Source: Brachionus koreanus (taxonomy: Eukaryota > Rotifera > Eurotatoria > Ploima > Brachionidae). From it: DNA of 64,000 nt. The stretch spans positions 889,131 through 953,130 of the forward strand of contig PJRA01000549.1 of the NCBI GenBank assembly GCA_016987375.1, in the 5' to 3' direction. Position numbers and translations under genes: made by a program. This document shows, in pieces, positions 33,801-46,300 of this stretch; the stretch's first letter is position 1; each line of letters starts with the position of its first letter. The notes beneath the pieces are model-generated. The model saw nothing but the letters and a program-made list of their open reading frames with translations. It did no database searches and had not been told where the DNA came from.

Positions 33801-36800
33801 TGTCGTCTTCAGTGATGAATTGGGAGCCTATAATTCAAGGTTGGCTTCTCAAAAGATCTCCTATTGAACAAGAAATTCTTCTTTCTCTCTATGAAAAATC
33901 GTTTGCAGACAGTTATACTTTCATTATGAACAATTTGGATCCCAAAATGAGTGTGAGTAACAATTTTATTATGATTTAAAATTTTAATCACATTAACAAA
34001 GTATTTAGAATAAAACTTTTTATGAATTTAGCATTTTATTATATATTAGTCTTAATAGCTGATGAGAAGTTAGACTAATTTAATAAATAAAAATATAAAA
34101 TCAGAGGTTAATAAAGAGAAAACTATAAAAATATTTTTTGACATAATCAAAAGAATATTTTAGTTCTAATAAAATTTTAAATTAAATAAAAATTATCAAT
34201 TAAGTTAATATGAAAAAATTTCTAATAAAAAAATCTAAGGTTATAGCAAATTAAACAAGGCTTAAAAATTTGGTTTTAATTTTTATTAAATTTAAGTTGT
34301 TGGAATGCATGTATGTGAGACAATCTCTTGATTTATTGGAAGGGTTAATAAATCCAGAAAAATTGCCATCAGCAACTCATTTGTCTCGCATATTCGTTTT
34401 TGCCCTTATGTGGTCTTTGGGTGCCTTGCTTGAATTGTACGACCGTAAAAAATTGGAACAGTATTGGCAAGAAAAAGATATTTTAGATTTACCAAAATTA
34501 AAAGGCGATGAAACAATTTTTGAATTTGTTCCGGACGAAAATGGTGAATGGGAACATTGGAACAATCGAGTAACAGACTATATTTATCCTCCTGATTCAG
34601 TGCCAGAATACTCTAGCATTCTGGTACCTAATGTAGATAATGTAAGAACCGATTTCCTACTTGAAATAATATCAAAACAAGAAAAGGCAGTTTTACTGAT
34701 TGGTGAACAAGGTACAGCCAAAACTGTTATTATCAAAGGCTTTTGCTCTAAATATGATCCAGAGGCTCATTTATTCAAAAGCTTTAACTTCTCATCAGCT
34801 AGTACACCGCTTATGTTTCAGCGAACAGTTGAAAGTTATGTCGATAAAAGAGTCGGTTCAACGTATGGACCGCCAGGAGGTAAAAAAATGACCGTGTTTA
34901 TAGATGATATAAACATGCCAGTGATTAATGAATGGGGGGATCAAATAACTAATGAGATAACTCGTCAAATGATGGAAACAAAAGGTTTTTACAATTTGGA
35001 AAAGCCTGGTGATTTCACAACAATTGTTGATATTCAATTAATGGCGGCTATGATTCAACCTGGAGGTGGAAGAAATGATATTCCGCAAAGACTCAAAAGA
35101 CAATTTAACATATTTAATTGTACACTCCCATCTAATGCCTCTATCGATAAAATTTTTAGTACCATTGGTCTGGGTTACTTTTGCAGTGAGAGAGGCTTTA
35201 GCCAAGATGTTGTTGATGCTGTTTCCAAATTGGTTCCAGCTACCAGAAAATTATGGCAACGAACCAAAATTAAAATGTTGCCTACACCAGCCAAATTTCA
35301 TTATATATTTAATTTAAGAGATTTATCGCGTATTTGGCAAGGTATGTTAACGGTCACATCTGCAGTTGCTGCTAAATCAACAACTATAATCATGTCTTTA
35401 TGGAAACATGAATGCTATCGAGTAATAGCGGACCGATTTATCAATCAAGAAGACAAGGACTGGTTTGAAAAAAGCTTAAAACAAACAGCTGATGAAGAAT
35501 GCGGCTCAGCTCTGAGCTCTCAAATGCAGCAAGAGCCCTATTTTGTTGACTTTTTGCGCGAAGCACCTGAAGCCACTGGTGAAGAGGGTGAAGATGTCGA
35601 TCTGGAAGCTCCAAAAGAGTACGAACCAATTGCATCTTACGAATCATTGGCCGAAAAATTAGTCTCATTTCAGAATCAATACAATGAAGTAATTCGCGGA
35701 GGAAAAATGGACTTGGTATTTTTCAAGGATGCAATGACACATTTGGTAAAAATATCTCGTATAATACGTACACCAAGAGGCAATGCACTGCTAGTCGGTG
35801 TAGGTGGCTCAGGCAAACAATCAATTACTCGATTAGCCTCGTTTATAGCCGGCTATGAAACATTCCAAATTACTTTAACACGTTCCTACAATTCACAAAA
35901 TTTAATGGACGATTTAAAGCTATTGTACAAAACTGCTGGTGTTAAAGGCAAAGGAATCACTTTTCTATTCACGGATAACGAAATTAAAGACGAAGGATTC
36001 TTGGAGTACATGAACAATGTATTGGCTAGTGGTGAAGTGTCCAATTTATTTGCCAGAGACGAAATAGACGAAATTAATAATGACCTTATTGGTATAATGA
36101 AAAAAGAATATCCAAGACGTCCGCCAACTAATGAAAATTTGTATGAGTATTTTTTGACAAGAGTTAGAAACAATTTGCATGTTTGTTTATGTTTTTCGCC
36201 AGTTGGTGGAAAATTCAGAAGTCGTTCACTCAAATTTCCAGGTCTAATTTCTGGCTGTACTATGGACTGGTTCCAGCGATGGCCTAAAGACGCCTTAGTC
36301 GCTGTGAGCAAACATTTTATCAGTAATTTTGATATAACATGCACACCAGCTGCCAAAAACGAGCTCGTTATTGCTATGGGCGAATTCCAAGACCAAGTAG
36401 CTGAGGCATGTACGGATTATTTCAATCGTTTCAGACGACAAACACATGTAACGCCAAAGTCTTATTTATCATTTTTGGCTGGCTATAAAAAAATTTACGC
36501 CGAAAAAAAGAACGAAATTGGTGTTCTAGCTGATAGAATGAATAGTGGTTTGGCTAAATTAATTGATGCAACACAATCAGTTAACGAATTGAGCAAAGTA
36601 TTAGCTGTTAAAGAAAAAGAGTTGGCTGTGGCAAACGCAAAGGCAGAAGAAGTACTCAAGTCTGTTACTGTTCAGCAACAGGCTGCAGAAAAAGTCAAAC
36701 TGCAAGTACAAAAAGTTAAAGACAAAGCTCAATTGATTGTAGATCAAATAGCTGGAAACAAAGCTGTTGCTGAGGAGAAATTAGAGGCTGCTAGACCAGC

Positions 36801-39800
36801 TTTAGAAGAAGCTGCCGCTGCTTTGGACACAATTAAGCCTGCACATATAGCCACTGTTAGAAAATTAGCCAATCCGCCACACTTAATCACCAGAATTATG
36901 GACTGTGTACTTCTATTGTTTCAAAAGAGACTTGATCTTGTAGCTTTGGATCCTAATAGACCTTGTCTAAAGCCGTCATGGAGTGAATCGTTAAAATTGA
37001 TGAGCAATAGTGGATTTTTGCCTGGTTTGCTAAATTTTCCCAAAGACACAATAAACGAAGAAACTGTTGAGTTAATGCAACCATATTTTGAAACTTCAAT
37101 GGAAGATTATAATTTGGAAACAGCTAAAAAAGTTTGTGGTGATGTTGCCGGTTTATGCTCATGGACAATTGCCATGGCAACATTTTTTACCATCAATAAA
37201 GAAGTACTACCGTTGAAAGCTAATTTAATAGTACAAGAAGCAAGATTAGCTGCTGCTAACAAGGACTTGGCTGCTGCTCAAGCTCAATTGGATGAAAAAG
37301 AGGCCGAGCTTCAAGTAGTACAGCGTGAATATGACAAAGCTATGGCTGAGAAACAAGCGTTGCTAGACGATGCAGACGCCTGTAGGCGAAAAATGCAGAA
37401 CGCTTCGACTTTAATCGATGGTTTGTCTGGTGAGAGGGTGAGATGGACTGAGGCTAGCAAAATGTTCGAATCACAAATAAATCGTTTGATTGGCGATGTT
37501 TTGTTAGCGACAGGATTTTTGTCTTATAGTGGACCATTTAACCAAGAGTTTAGAAATTTATTAATGAAAAATTGGCGTACCGAGTGTAGTAAGAGAAAAA
37601 TACCTTTTTCAGATGACTTGAATATTATTTCTATGTTGGTCGATAACGCTACTATTGGTGAGTGGAACTTGCAAGGTTTACCTAACGATGAGCTTAGTAT
37701 TCAAAATGGTCTTATAGTCACCAGTGCATCTAGATTTCCACTCTTAATTGATCCTCAAGGTCAAGGTAAATCATGGGTCAAGAATAAAGAGTCTAAAAAT
37801 GAACTTCAAGTAACAAGTTTGAATCATAAATATTTCAGACAACATTTGGAAGATTGTTTGTCATTGGGTCGACCAATGTTGATTGAAGACATTGGCGAAG
37901 AACTTGATCCAGCTTTGGATAATGTATTAGAAAAAAATTTTATCAAGTCAGGTAGTACACTTAAAGTGAAAGTTGGCGATAAAGAATGTGATGTAATGAA
38001 CGGATTTAAGTTATATATTACAACTAAAATGGGAAATCCGGCCTATACTCCTGAGATATCGGCCAAAACAACAATTATCGATTTTACTGTAACAATGAAA
38101 GGTCTCGAAGATCAATTGTTGGGTATTGTAATTGTAAAGGAGAAGAATGAGCTAGAGGCTGAGAGAGTTCGACTCTTGGAAGAAGTTACTGCCAATAAGC
38201 GTAAAACAAAAGAGTTAGAGGACAATTTGTTGTATAGATTGACATCGGTACAAGGTTCATTAGTAGAAGACGAATCGCTTATTCAAGTATTGCAAATAAC
38301 TAAAGAAACAGCTAAGGAAGTTAGTGAAAAATTGACCATTGCGGCAGAGACTGAGATTAAAATAAATACTGCTAGAGAGGAATTCCGTCCCGTGGCGAGC
38401 CGTGGCAGTATTCTTTACTTTTTAATAGTCGAAATGAGTATGGTGAACATTATGTATCAAACTTCACTAAGACAATTTTTGGGCATATTTGATCTATCAA
38501 TGAACAAAGCACCTAAAAATCCTATCACTGGCAAGCGAATACAAAATATCATTGATACTTTGACACTTGAGGTTTGGAAATATACTGGCCGAGGCTTATA
38601 CGAAAAAGATAAAATGTTGTATACACTATTAACTGCTTTGAAAATTGACTTACAAAAAGGAAACATCAAGCCATCTGAATTTCAGGTTTTTTTTTCATTT
38701 TATTTTTTATTTTTGAGATTGAGTATTTTAAGATAATTAATTAATAAAAAAATTCTTGATTTCTTTTAGGGTTTTAAGAAAAATTTATAATTAATGAAAT
38801 ACTGAAAATTTATTAAGAAGAAAAAAGATAGAATAGGATTTCGATATTGGACGTGTTTGAGGGACATTTGTTGAACTGTCTTTAGTCACATAATTTGCAC
38901 TTTTGTTCATTCATTTGGTGCAACCGATTGAATAGTGATAGGATACACTGTCAAACTCAAAACGTAGTCATAGTTCTGATGATACTTATGGGAGCAATGG
39001 CTTATTGTTTAATGATAATAATTTATCCTTTTCTATCCAAGCGGATAATAGGGTAGGCGCTCATCTACTTTTCCAGTAGCTTTTTGAGAAACAGCTTCGA
39101 TCTAATCCTTTCATTCAAAAAGGAGTAATAATTGCAATGTAATGGTTTATTGTATGATCTACAGAAAATTTCCTACTATGTTGCTGATTGATCCCAGTTC
39201 TTCTATGGACTAATTTCTTCAACTGTTTCTTCTTCGTCAACTGTCAAGTTGGTTAGGCGATCTATTCTATTATTGTTCTTTATCGATTGCTCACTTAGCA
39301 TACGGTTGATATTTACTTTGTGCGATTCCTTGCTTCTTAAAATATCCAACAAATACTGATTTTTAAATTTTTCAAATGAATTTTTTGATTTATTTCAGCA
39401 AACTTTCATTTAAAAAAATTAATTTTTTCTTTATTATATATTATTTTATTTAGTTTTTAAAATTATATCCTATGATCCATTTGATTGTTTGCAAATTTCT
39501 CTTAATAATTAATTGTGCTTTTAATATATCAATATTTTAATCAATTTTGTTTAATATAATGACAAGTCTAAATTTTTTTTATTTTTTTAGGTACTTATCA
39601 AAGGTGGTGCTGCTTTAGATTTAAATTCTGTTGAGCCTAAAGCAAAAAAATGGATTACTGATATGACTTGGCTTAATTTAGTTGAGCTGAGTAAATTGGC
39701 TCATTTTTCTCAAATATTGAGACAAATATCCAACAATGATAAACCATGGAAGGCATGGTTCGATTCGGATGCACCAGAAGAAGAACAATTTCCCGAGGGA

Positions 39801-41826
39801 TACTCAAATGTGCTAGACACGTTCAAAAAATTGCTTTTAGTTCGCAGTTTTGTGCCAGATCGAACTTTACCAATGGCTAAAAAATACATTGCCGAATCAC
39901 TGGGTCAAACATATGCTGAAGGCATTATTCTTAATTTGGAAGGCATGTGGCAAGAGAGCGAAAAACGAACTCCCCTAATTTGTTTCTTATCTATGGGCTC
40001 GGATCCCACTGATAATATTATAAATTTGGCTAAAAAAAATAATCTACCTTGTGGTGCTATTTCAATGGGTCAAGGGCAAGAAGTTCATGCTAGACGTCTC
40101 TTACAACAAAGAATGCAAGAAGGTGGATGGATTCTACTTCAAAACTGTCATTTAGGCCTTGGATTTTTGGAAGAACTTCTTGATACTATAACAACTACTG
40201 ATCCGATTGATGACTCATTCAGATGCTGGGTTACTACCGAGCCACATCCTAAATTTTCCATCAATTTGCTTCAATCATCGATTAAATTCACTAATGAGCC
40301 GCCTCAGGGCGTCAAAGCTGGTCTTAAACGAACCTATGCTACTTTAACTCAAGATACACTTGACATTAGTAATTTACCATATTGGAAACCTTTGTTATAT
40401 TGTGTCGGATTTTTACATACAACTGTTCAAGAACGTAGAAAGTTTGGTCCGCTCGGTTGGAATATACCTTATGAATTTAACCAGTCGGACTTTTCTGCAA
40501 CAGTTCAATTTATACAAAATCATTTGGACGAATTGGATCCTAGACGGGGTATTTCATGGCAAACTGTAAGGTACATGATTGGTGAAGTACAATATGGTGG
40601 AAGAGTTACTGACGACTATGATAAACGATTGCTCAATACTTATGCTAAACAATGGTTCAGCGATAACATGTTTAATGACAAATTTGAATTCGCTAAGGGA
40701 TATAAAATACCAAAGTGTAAACTGTTAACTGAATTTAGAACTGCTATTGAAACTTTGCCGCTCAACGATTCACCTGAAGCGTTTGGTTTGCACTCAAACG
40801 CTGACATCACTTATCAAACTAACACAGCTGATGAGATTTTGTCCACAATAGTGAGTATTCAACCTAAAGACTCGGGTGGTGGTGGCGGTGAAACTAGAGA
40901 ATCAGTTGTGTACAAATTATGTGATGATATGTTGGATAAATTGCCAGAAGATTACATACCGCATGAAGTTAAAGCAGCACTTCAAAAAATGGATCCATTA
41001 CAGCCTATGAACATTTTCCTCAAACAAGAAGTTGATCGTATGCAAAAAGTATTGACAGCTGTCAGGTCTACACTTAAGGATCTTAAACTTGCTATTGACG
41101 GTACAATAATTATGAATGAAAATCTAAGAGACGCTTTGGATAATATGTATGATGCTAGAGTACCAGCTTTTTGGAAAAAGTAATCAAAAATTAAATTTCT
41201 AATCATCATTTTTTTAAATTGCTTTTTAAGAATTTCTTGGGAGTCAGCTACTTTAGGTTTTTGGTTCACTGACTTGCTTGACCGTAATGCCCAATTTAGC
41301 GCATGGCTATTCCAAGGTAAGCCGAATGTGTTCTGGATGACTGGCTTTTTCAATCCTCAAGTAAAATAGGGATATTTTAGACATTATTTTTTGTTAGTAA
41401 TCAAATTATATCAATTAGGGTTTCTTAACTGCGATGAAGCAAAAGATTACAAGAGACAAAAAATGGTCTTTAGATGCTGTATTTTTGCACAATGAAGTTA
41501 CTTCAAAAATGAAAGAAGACATAACATTGCCGCCTTCAGAAGGCGTATATATTCATGGACTTTATTTGGATGGAGCGAGTTGGGATCGTAGAATGTCTCG
41601 TTTGACCGAACCAGCTCCTAAAGTCCTCTTCACAACATTGCCAGTTGTTTGGGTGTATGCAATTAATGAGCCTAAGGATTTGAAAGCATTCTATGTGTGT
41701 CCGGTATACAAGAAACCAAAGCGAACTGACTTAACTTATATTTTCCCATTATTATTGCATGCAGGAAAACAAGATCCAGATCACTGGATTCTTAGAGGTG
41801 TTGCTTTATTGTGCGATATCAAATAA
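24834..41826 (+). CDS. DNAH5: Axonemal dynein heavy chain, DNAH5/DNAH8 (outer arm gamma) class, 16 exons
   Basis: Exons: 24834-24950, 25002-25115, 25169-25231, 25290-25361, 25414-26811, 26871-27200, 27257-27346, 27403-27542, 27605-27756, 27811-28015, 28508-31466, 32318-33952, 34297-38685, 39591-41179, 41231-41360 and 41419-41826. All join in frame to 4,596 aa, close to human DNAH5 (4,624). The tail (residues 1 to about 1,300) has the DHC_N1 region with YLYTLDKFF and [14 protein letters not shown]. The linker (DHC_N2) has [13 protein letters not shown]-loops are at about 1957 ([11 protein letters not shown]1), 2239 ([11 protein letters not shown]2), 2561 ([11 protein letters not shown]3) and 2926 ([11 protein letters not shown]4). 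The stalk coiled coils and microtubule-binding tip lie at about 3160 to 3470, then AAA5/6 and a C-terminus ending [10 protein letters not shown]. The tail and [12 protein letters not shown] segments fit DNAH5/8 rather than DNAH9/11/17. ATP-driven force generator in outer arms of motile cilia. Nine of the first ten introns are 51 to 62 nt. Confidence 0.96.
31904..32099. repeat. Long inverted repeat (45-nt arms, 106-nt loop) in dynein intron 11
   Basis: Arm 1 is 31904-31948 and arm 2 is 32055-32099, reverse complements at 40 of 45 positions. The core is GGTGTTGGCCGTTTTGATGG, mirrored as CATCAAGACGGCCAACACC. Four of the five mismatches would be G-U pairs in the sense pre-mRNA. It could be a foldback transposon/MITE related to the GGCC-rich repeat at 45.4 kb, or a functional hairpin. 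The flanks of the arms are G+C-rich compared with the intron. Confidence 0.85.
38830..39370 (-). pseudogene. Transposon-like coding debris in dynein intron 13
   Basis: This part of the 905-nt intron is markedly less A/T-monotonous than other introns. On the minus strand, 39361 to about 39208 is open for about 50 codons ([20 protein letters not shown] continuing to [11 protein letters not shown], then TAG), followed by further short coding-like stretches with stops. I do not recognise the protein family. The codon-like composition suggests an old mobile-element or retrogene fragment. It is low confidence and could be chance. Confidence 0.3.
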
Positions 41827-42545
41827 ACCAACAAAAATTTTCAATTTATTTTTCATATTTGGTTTGTTTATTAAAATTGTTTAAAATTAAAAATTTTGTA
41901 TTAATAAAATTCTAGTATATATTTATTTAAATTAAATCATTATTTTTTATTCTAACAATTACTAAAATCAAGATTTAAATCAATATGAGCTTTGTTCATG
42001 AAAATTGACCAACTTAAGCTGCTGAAAAGCTTTTTATTTGATTATTTTTATGCATATAAAAATTAAATTAATAATTTTATTTCTCTATACGATTTAACTT
42101 ATATTATTTGATAATTTAATTTACAAAAAAATTGATATATCATTTGGTTTACCTTTTTGCATTTGAATCACAAAATTTATCTACTGTTGAAAAAAAAAGT
42201 GAAAAGATGCTATTTATTAGATATTTTTTGTTCAGTATCGAATTAAAGTTAATTTACAGGCATTTTCATATTTAAAATTGACATCTCATATATTGGCAAC
42301 CAATTTGAGAACTTCTACTAAAAAAGACAGTTGCTATGTTTATTCAATTGCAGACTTGGGCAAAAATCAAAAAAAAAAGTCAGTATTAATTAAATTTTTA
42401 CTTGAGTAGAAATTTTAATTTTAAAATTAAATGTCAAAATTAATTAGATTAAATTATTCGATAAATTAAAAGATTTTTTCTTCTCTTAATTAAAGTTTTA
42501 TCTTGTGGAAAATTCATAAAAAAAGGTATTTTTAAGCTCTTTTAA

Positions 42546-42568
42546 AAGTCAAATCAGTGATTTGACTT
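42546..42568. repeat. Perfect 23-nt palindrome with neighbouring TTGACTT repeats
   Basis: AAGTCAAATCA, a central G, and TGATTTGACTT form perfect 11-nt arms. Downstream to 42612 there are further AAGTC/GACTT copies in both orientations. It may be the subterminal region of a decayed transposon or a binding-site cluster. Confidence 0.6.
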
Positions 42569-42916
42569 CCAGAAAATTTCAAGTTAAGTCAAAAGACTTG
42601 ACTTTATGACTTTTGAACAAATCTGTTCAATTGATTTTCCGAAATAATGCTGAAAATGGTACTTAAATGCACAAATGCATTTTATCAGTTCATTGAGCGG
42701 AGTTTTTCTTTTTCAAATGAGGACATTCTTTGTTTCATTGGAATATTACTCAGTAGAGGTGTTTTGAAATGTGGTTAGTAATGAACTAAAGACAACAGCT
42801 CTTTGTCAAAACTGTTTTGAAAAAGGAGGATAAAATACATTTAATATCAGGTTAAAATACATTCGAATTGAAGGGGTTTTTTAAAACCCGCTGAGCGTTT
42901 AAGCTATAAAAATAAT

Positions 42917-42934
42917 CGGGCGTTCTAGTGTTAA
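42917..42934. mobile_element. Solitary piggyBac-type terminus
   Basis: CGGGCGTTCTAGTG followed by TTAA closely resembles the right end (GGTGCTTCTAGTG-TTAA) of the MITE at 23.1 kb. I find no matching left end upstream, so it is a decayed or truncated copy. Confidence 0.5.
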
Positions 42935-43332
42935 AACTGAAAGTTTAGATTGAATATATATTTAAATATTAAAATAGGGATAGTTTCTTTTTAACGTAAG
43001 TGTATATTTTTTTACCTAAAAAATTATACTTTATTATCGCGACCAATACAATATATTTTAATTAATACAAAACTCCTTTTAATATGACGTTTGAAAAGGT
43101 AGCAAATTTATTTAATTGAATAATAATTTTACTAAGCGCAAGTTTTATTTTAAAAATCTAAGAAATTATTAAATTCATAATTATTAGATTTTAAAAAAAA
43201 AAATAAAAAAATTTATATATTTTTTTCCTTTTGTAATGTTTCTTCTGAAATTTAAATGATTTGATATTTTAGACGCAGAAGAAAATCTCTTTAATTTAAC
43301 ATTTTTTATCAATTATATTTTAATTGTTATTT

Positions 43333-46300
43333 ATGATGGAAGACGATGATATATTCGATGACGAGGACTTCATACAAAATTTGTCCCTTCCGGCAGATGT
43401 TCAAAAAGCAATTGCATCAATAATGCCAAGTGATGATCCTTTAGACAGTCCTGATTTTGATTTAATTGAATATATTAATGAACTTTTTCCAAACGAACAA
43501 TCTCTCTCCAATATCGATGAAGTAATCAAAACCAACAGGCTCAAAATTAAGTAAAATCAATCAATTGAGTGTATTAATAGAATTTTTTATTGTTTTTTAT
43601 TTAAAAAGAAAAATAGATAATGAAATAAAATCAATTATTCATAATCAGAGTGAATCGGCTGAAACCGGTACCAGTTCATTAGAAGATGCCCAAAAAGCCA
43701 TTTTGCATTTATTCTCCCAAATTAAAGACATCAAATCAAAAGCTGAAAAATCTGAAGAAATGGTAATTTTGAAAAAAATAACACCAGCTTGTTTTGATAT
43801 TTTTTAAATTCACAAGGTAAAAGAAATAACTCGAGATATAAAGCAATTAGATGTGGCTAAAAAAAACATTTCTTATTCGATTACAACCTTGAATCATTTG
43901 TATATTTTACTTGAAGGTGTTGAGGAACTCGAGTAGCTTAAAAAATAAATAAAAAAACATTCTAAATTTTATCATTTGATTTTTTTCAGAGACCTTATTC
44001 AGAAAAATAAGTCAAACAATATGGGTGATATGGGTATTATCTTAGAACGAGTTGTAAATGTTATTGATCATTTCGAATCATATAATCATATAGAACAAAT
44101 AGCTAGTTTAGCTGATCGCGTCAAAAAAATCAAGTCAGAGCTTGCAGTAAAAGTTAAAGCTGATTTTGAGGAAATGTTTTCCAATCCTTTTCAGAAAGTA
44201 ATCTTTTATATATTAAATGGCCGGTTTTTTAATAGATCTCAAGTTAAACCCTCAGAATGGCCAAGGTGTGTGTAAATGTTTGGATGTTTTGGAACCTAAG
44301 CTAAAAAATGAACTTATTAAATGGTTTTTAAAAAAAGAACTTAGTGAATATTTAGTTTTGTTTGAAGAAAATCAGGAGGTTTGACACAAACACAAAAATA
44401 ATTTTTTTTGTTTTTTTAATTTTTATCATTTAAGAATTCATGGTTAGACAAAATAGATCGTCGCTATTCTTGGATTAAAAAAACTCTAGCTGAATTTGAG
44501 GAAAAGTATAATAAAATATTTCCGAACTCATGGGATATGAGCGAACGATTAGCCGTTGATTTCTGTGAGATAACAAAGTATTTTTAGTTTATTTATCGTC
44601 ATGATGAAAAATTTAATCTAAAATCTTAAGACGCGAGCTCGGAAATATAATGAACAAACGTAAGATCGAAATAGATAATAAATTGCTCACGTTTGCGATT
44701 CAAAGAACAATTGCTTTCGAACAATTATTGACAAAAAATTTTTTAGGAAGAACAGTACCTAAACCAGTTAATTTTCAGATAGATGATGAGACAAAAGAGT
44801 GGAAACCATTTTTGGGAATGATCAGTCAATGTTTTGATGCTCATTTTGATATTTTCCTTAGCTATACAGATTTGTTAGTAGAAAAGATATTTTTTTCTTT
44901 TTCTATTTTTATTTTAAGAACACTCTCCGATTTGATAACCAAATTTGTTGAAGACGTAAAAACAAACGGATTTCCAAAGTCCAGTGGTGAAAACTCGAAC
45001 AATTTACACAACAGTGCAGCTGATTTGTTCATTTTTTACAAAAACTGCATGTCTCAATGTCTTCAGTTATTTACAAACAACAGTCTTTTATGTAAATTGG
45101 CAATAACTTTTCAAAAATATCTAAGAGAATATTCAAACCGAGTTTTAAATTCCAGTTTACCAAAGTAACTTTTTATATTTTAGTTTTAAAACAGAAAGTT
45201 TATAAATTAAATGTTGTTATTCTTAATTCTGATTTGAAAAAAAATAATTGTTGAAAAAATTATTTTGAAAACAGTAAAATTTAAAAAAAAAATGATATGA
45301 AGATATTAAAAAAATAGATAAAATGTAATAATGAGTAACGTAACAGTAATATGTTTAATTATCTGATTGCTCAGGAAAAAAGGAAGAAACAGTAAGGTAC
45401 CAGTTACTCAATGGAGTAACCTGCAGACCGGCCGGCTAATAAAAACGGCCAATTTTGAATTGACCGGCCATTTAAAAAAGACCGGTCGTGTATTGGCCGG
45501 CCAAAATTAAAACCGGCCGTATAGTGGCCCGCCAACTGACAGACTCTTAAATGGCCGACCACTAAACTCTTAAACAACCATGTGTAGACCGGCCGGCCAC
45601 TAAACGGTCCGAAAATTTTTTTTTAGTAAAATGGTTGTATTTTAAGAATTCTAAATTTCCGATATAATTTGAAGTTAGTTAAAAAAAATAACATTGTTAA
45701 AAAATTAATTTACTAATTTATTTTTAAGTTTATCTTTTATAATTTTTAAATTAAATTTTCATATATTTATTTTAATAAATTACTTAACGATTAACGGTCT
45801 GTCGGTATGACCGGAAAAATCGTCGGTTAATGGACCGGATTGCTTAGACCCCATNNNNNNNNNNNNNNNNNNNNNNNNNNNNNNNNNNNNNNNNNNNNNN
45901 NNNNNNNNNNNNNNNNNNNNNNNNNNNNNNNNNNNNNNNNNNNNNNNNNNNNNNNNNNNNNNNNNNNNNNNNNNNNNNNNNNNNNNNNNNNNNNNNNNNN
46001 NNNNNNNNNNNNNNNNNNNNNNNNNNNNNNNNNNNNNNNNNNNNNNNNNNNNNNNNNNNNNNNNNNNNNNNNNNNNNNNNNNNNNNNNNNNNATCTATTG
46101 TCTTTTTAAATGATGTGCATTTTACAGAGAAATGAAGAGTATTTGCAGAATTTAGAATTCGTTTGTACAATCTTGTACAACATTGTACTGTTTACAGAAC
46201 CATTTTTGCACAACTAGAAAAATAATTATATAGTTTTTCCTTTTTGTACTGTAATTTTTGTACTAAGATTTCACATTGCCAATATTTTTATATTCATTTT

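Larger units (their letters stand above)
41827..43332. other. Intergenic region between the dynein gene and VPS53
   Basis: An AATAAA at 41903 probably serves the dynein transcript. The rest is AT-rich and carries a palindrome at 42546 and a lone piggyBac-type end at 42917 (separate entries). No gene seen. The VPS53 promoter must lie near its right end. Confidence 0.5.
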
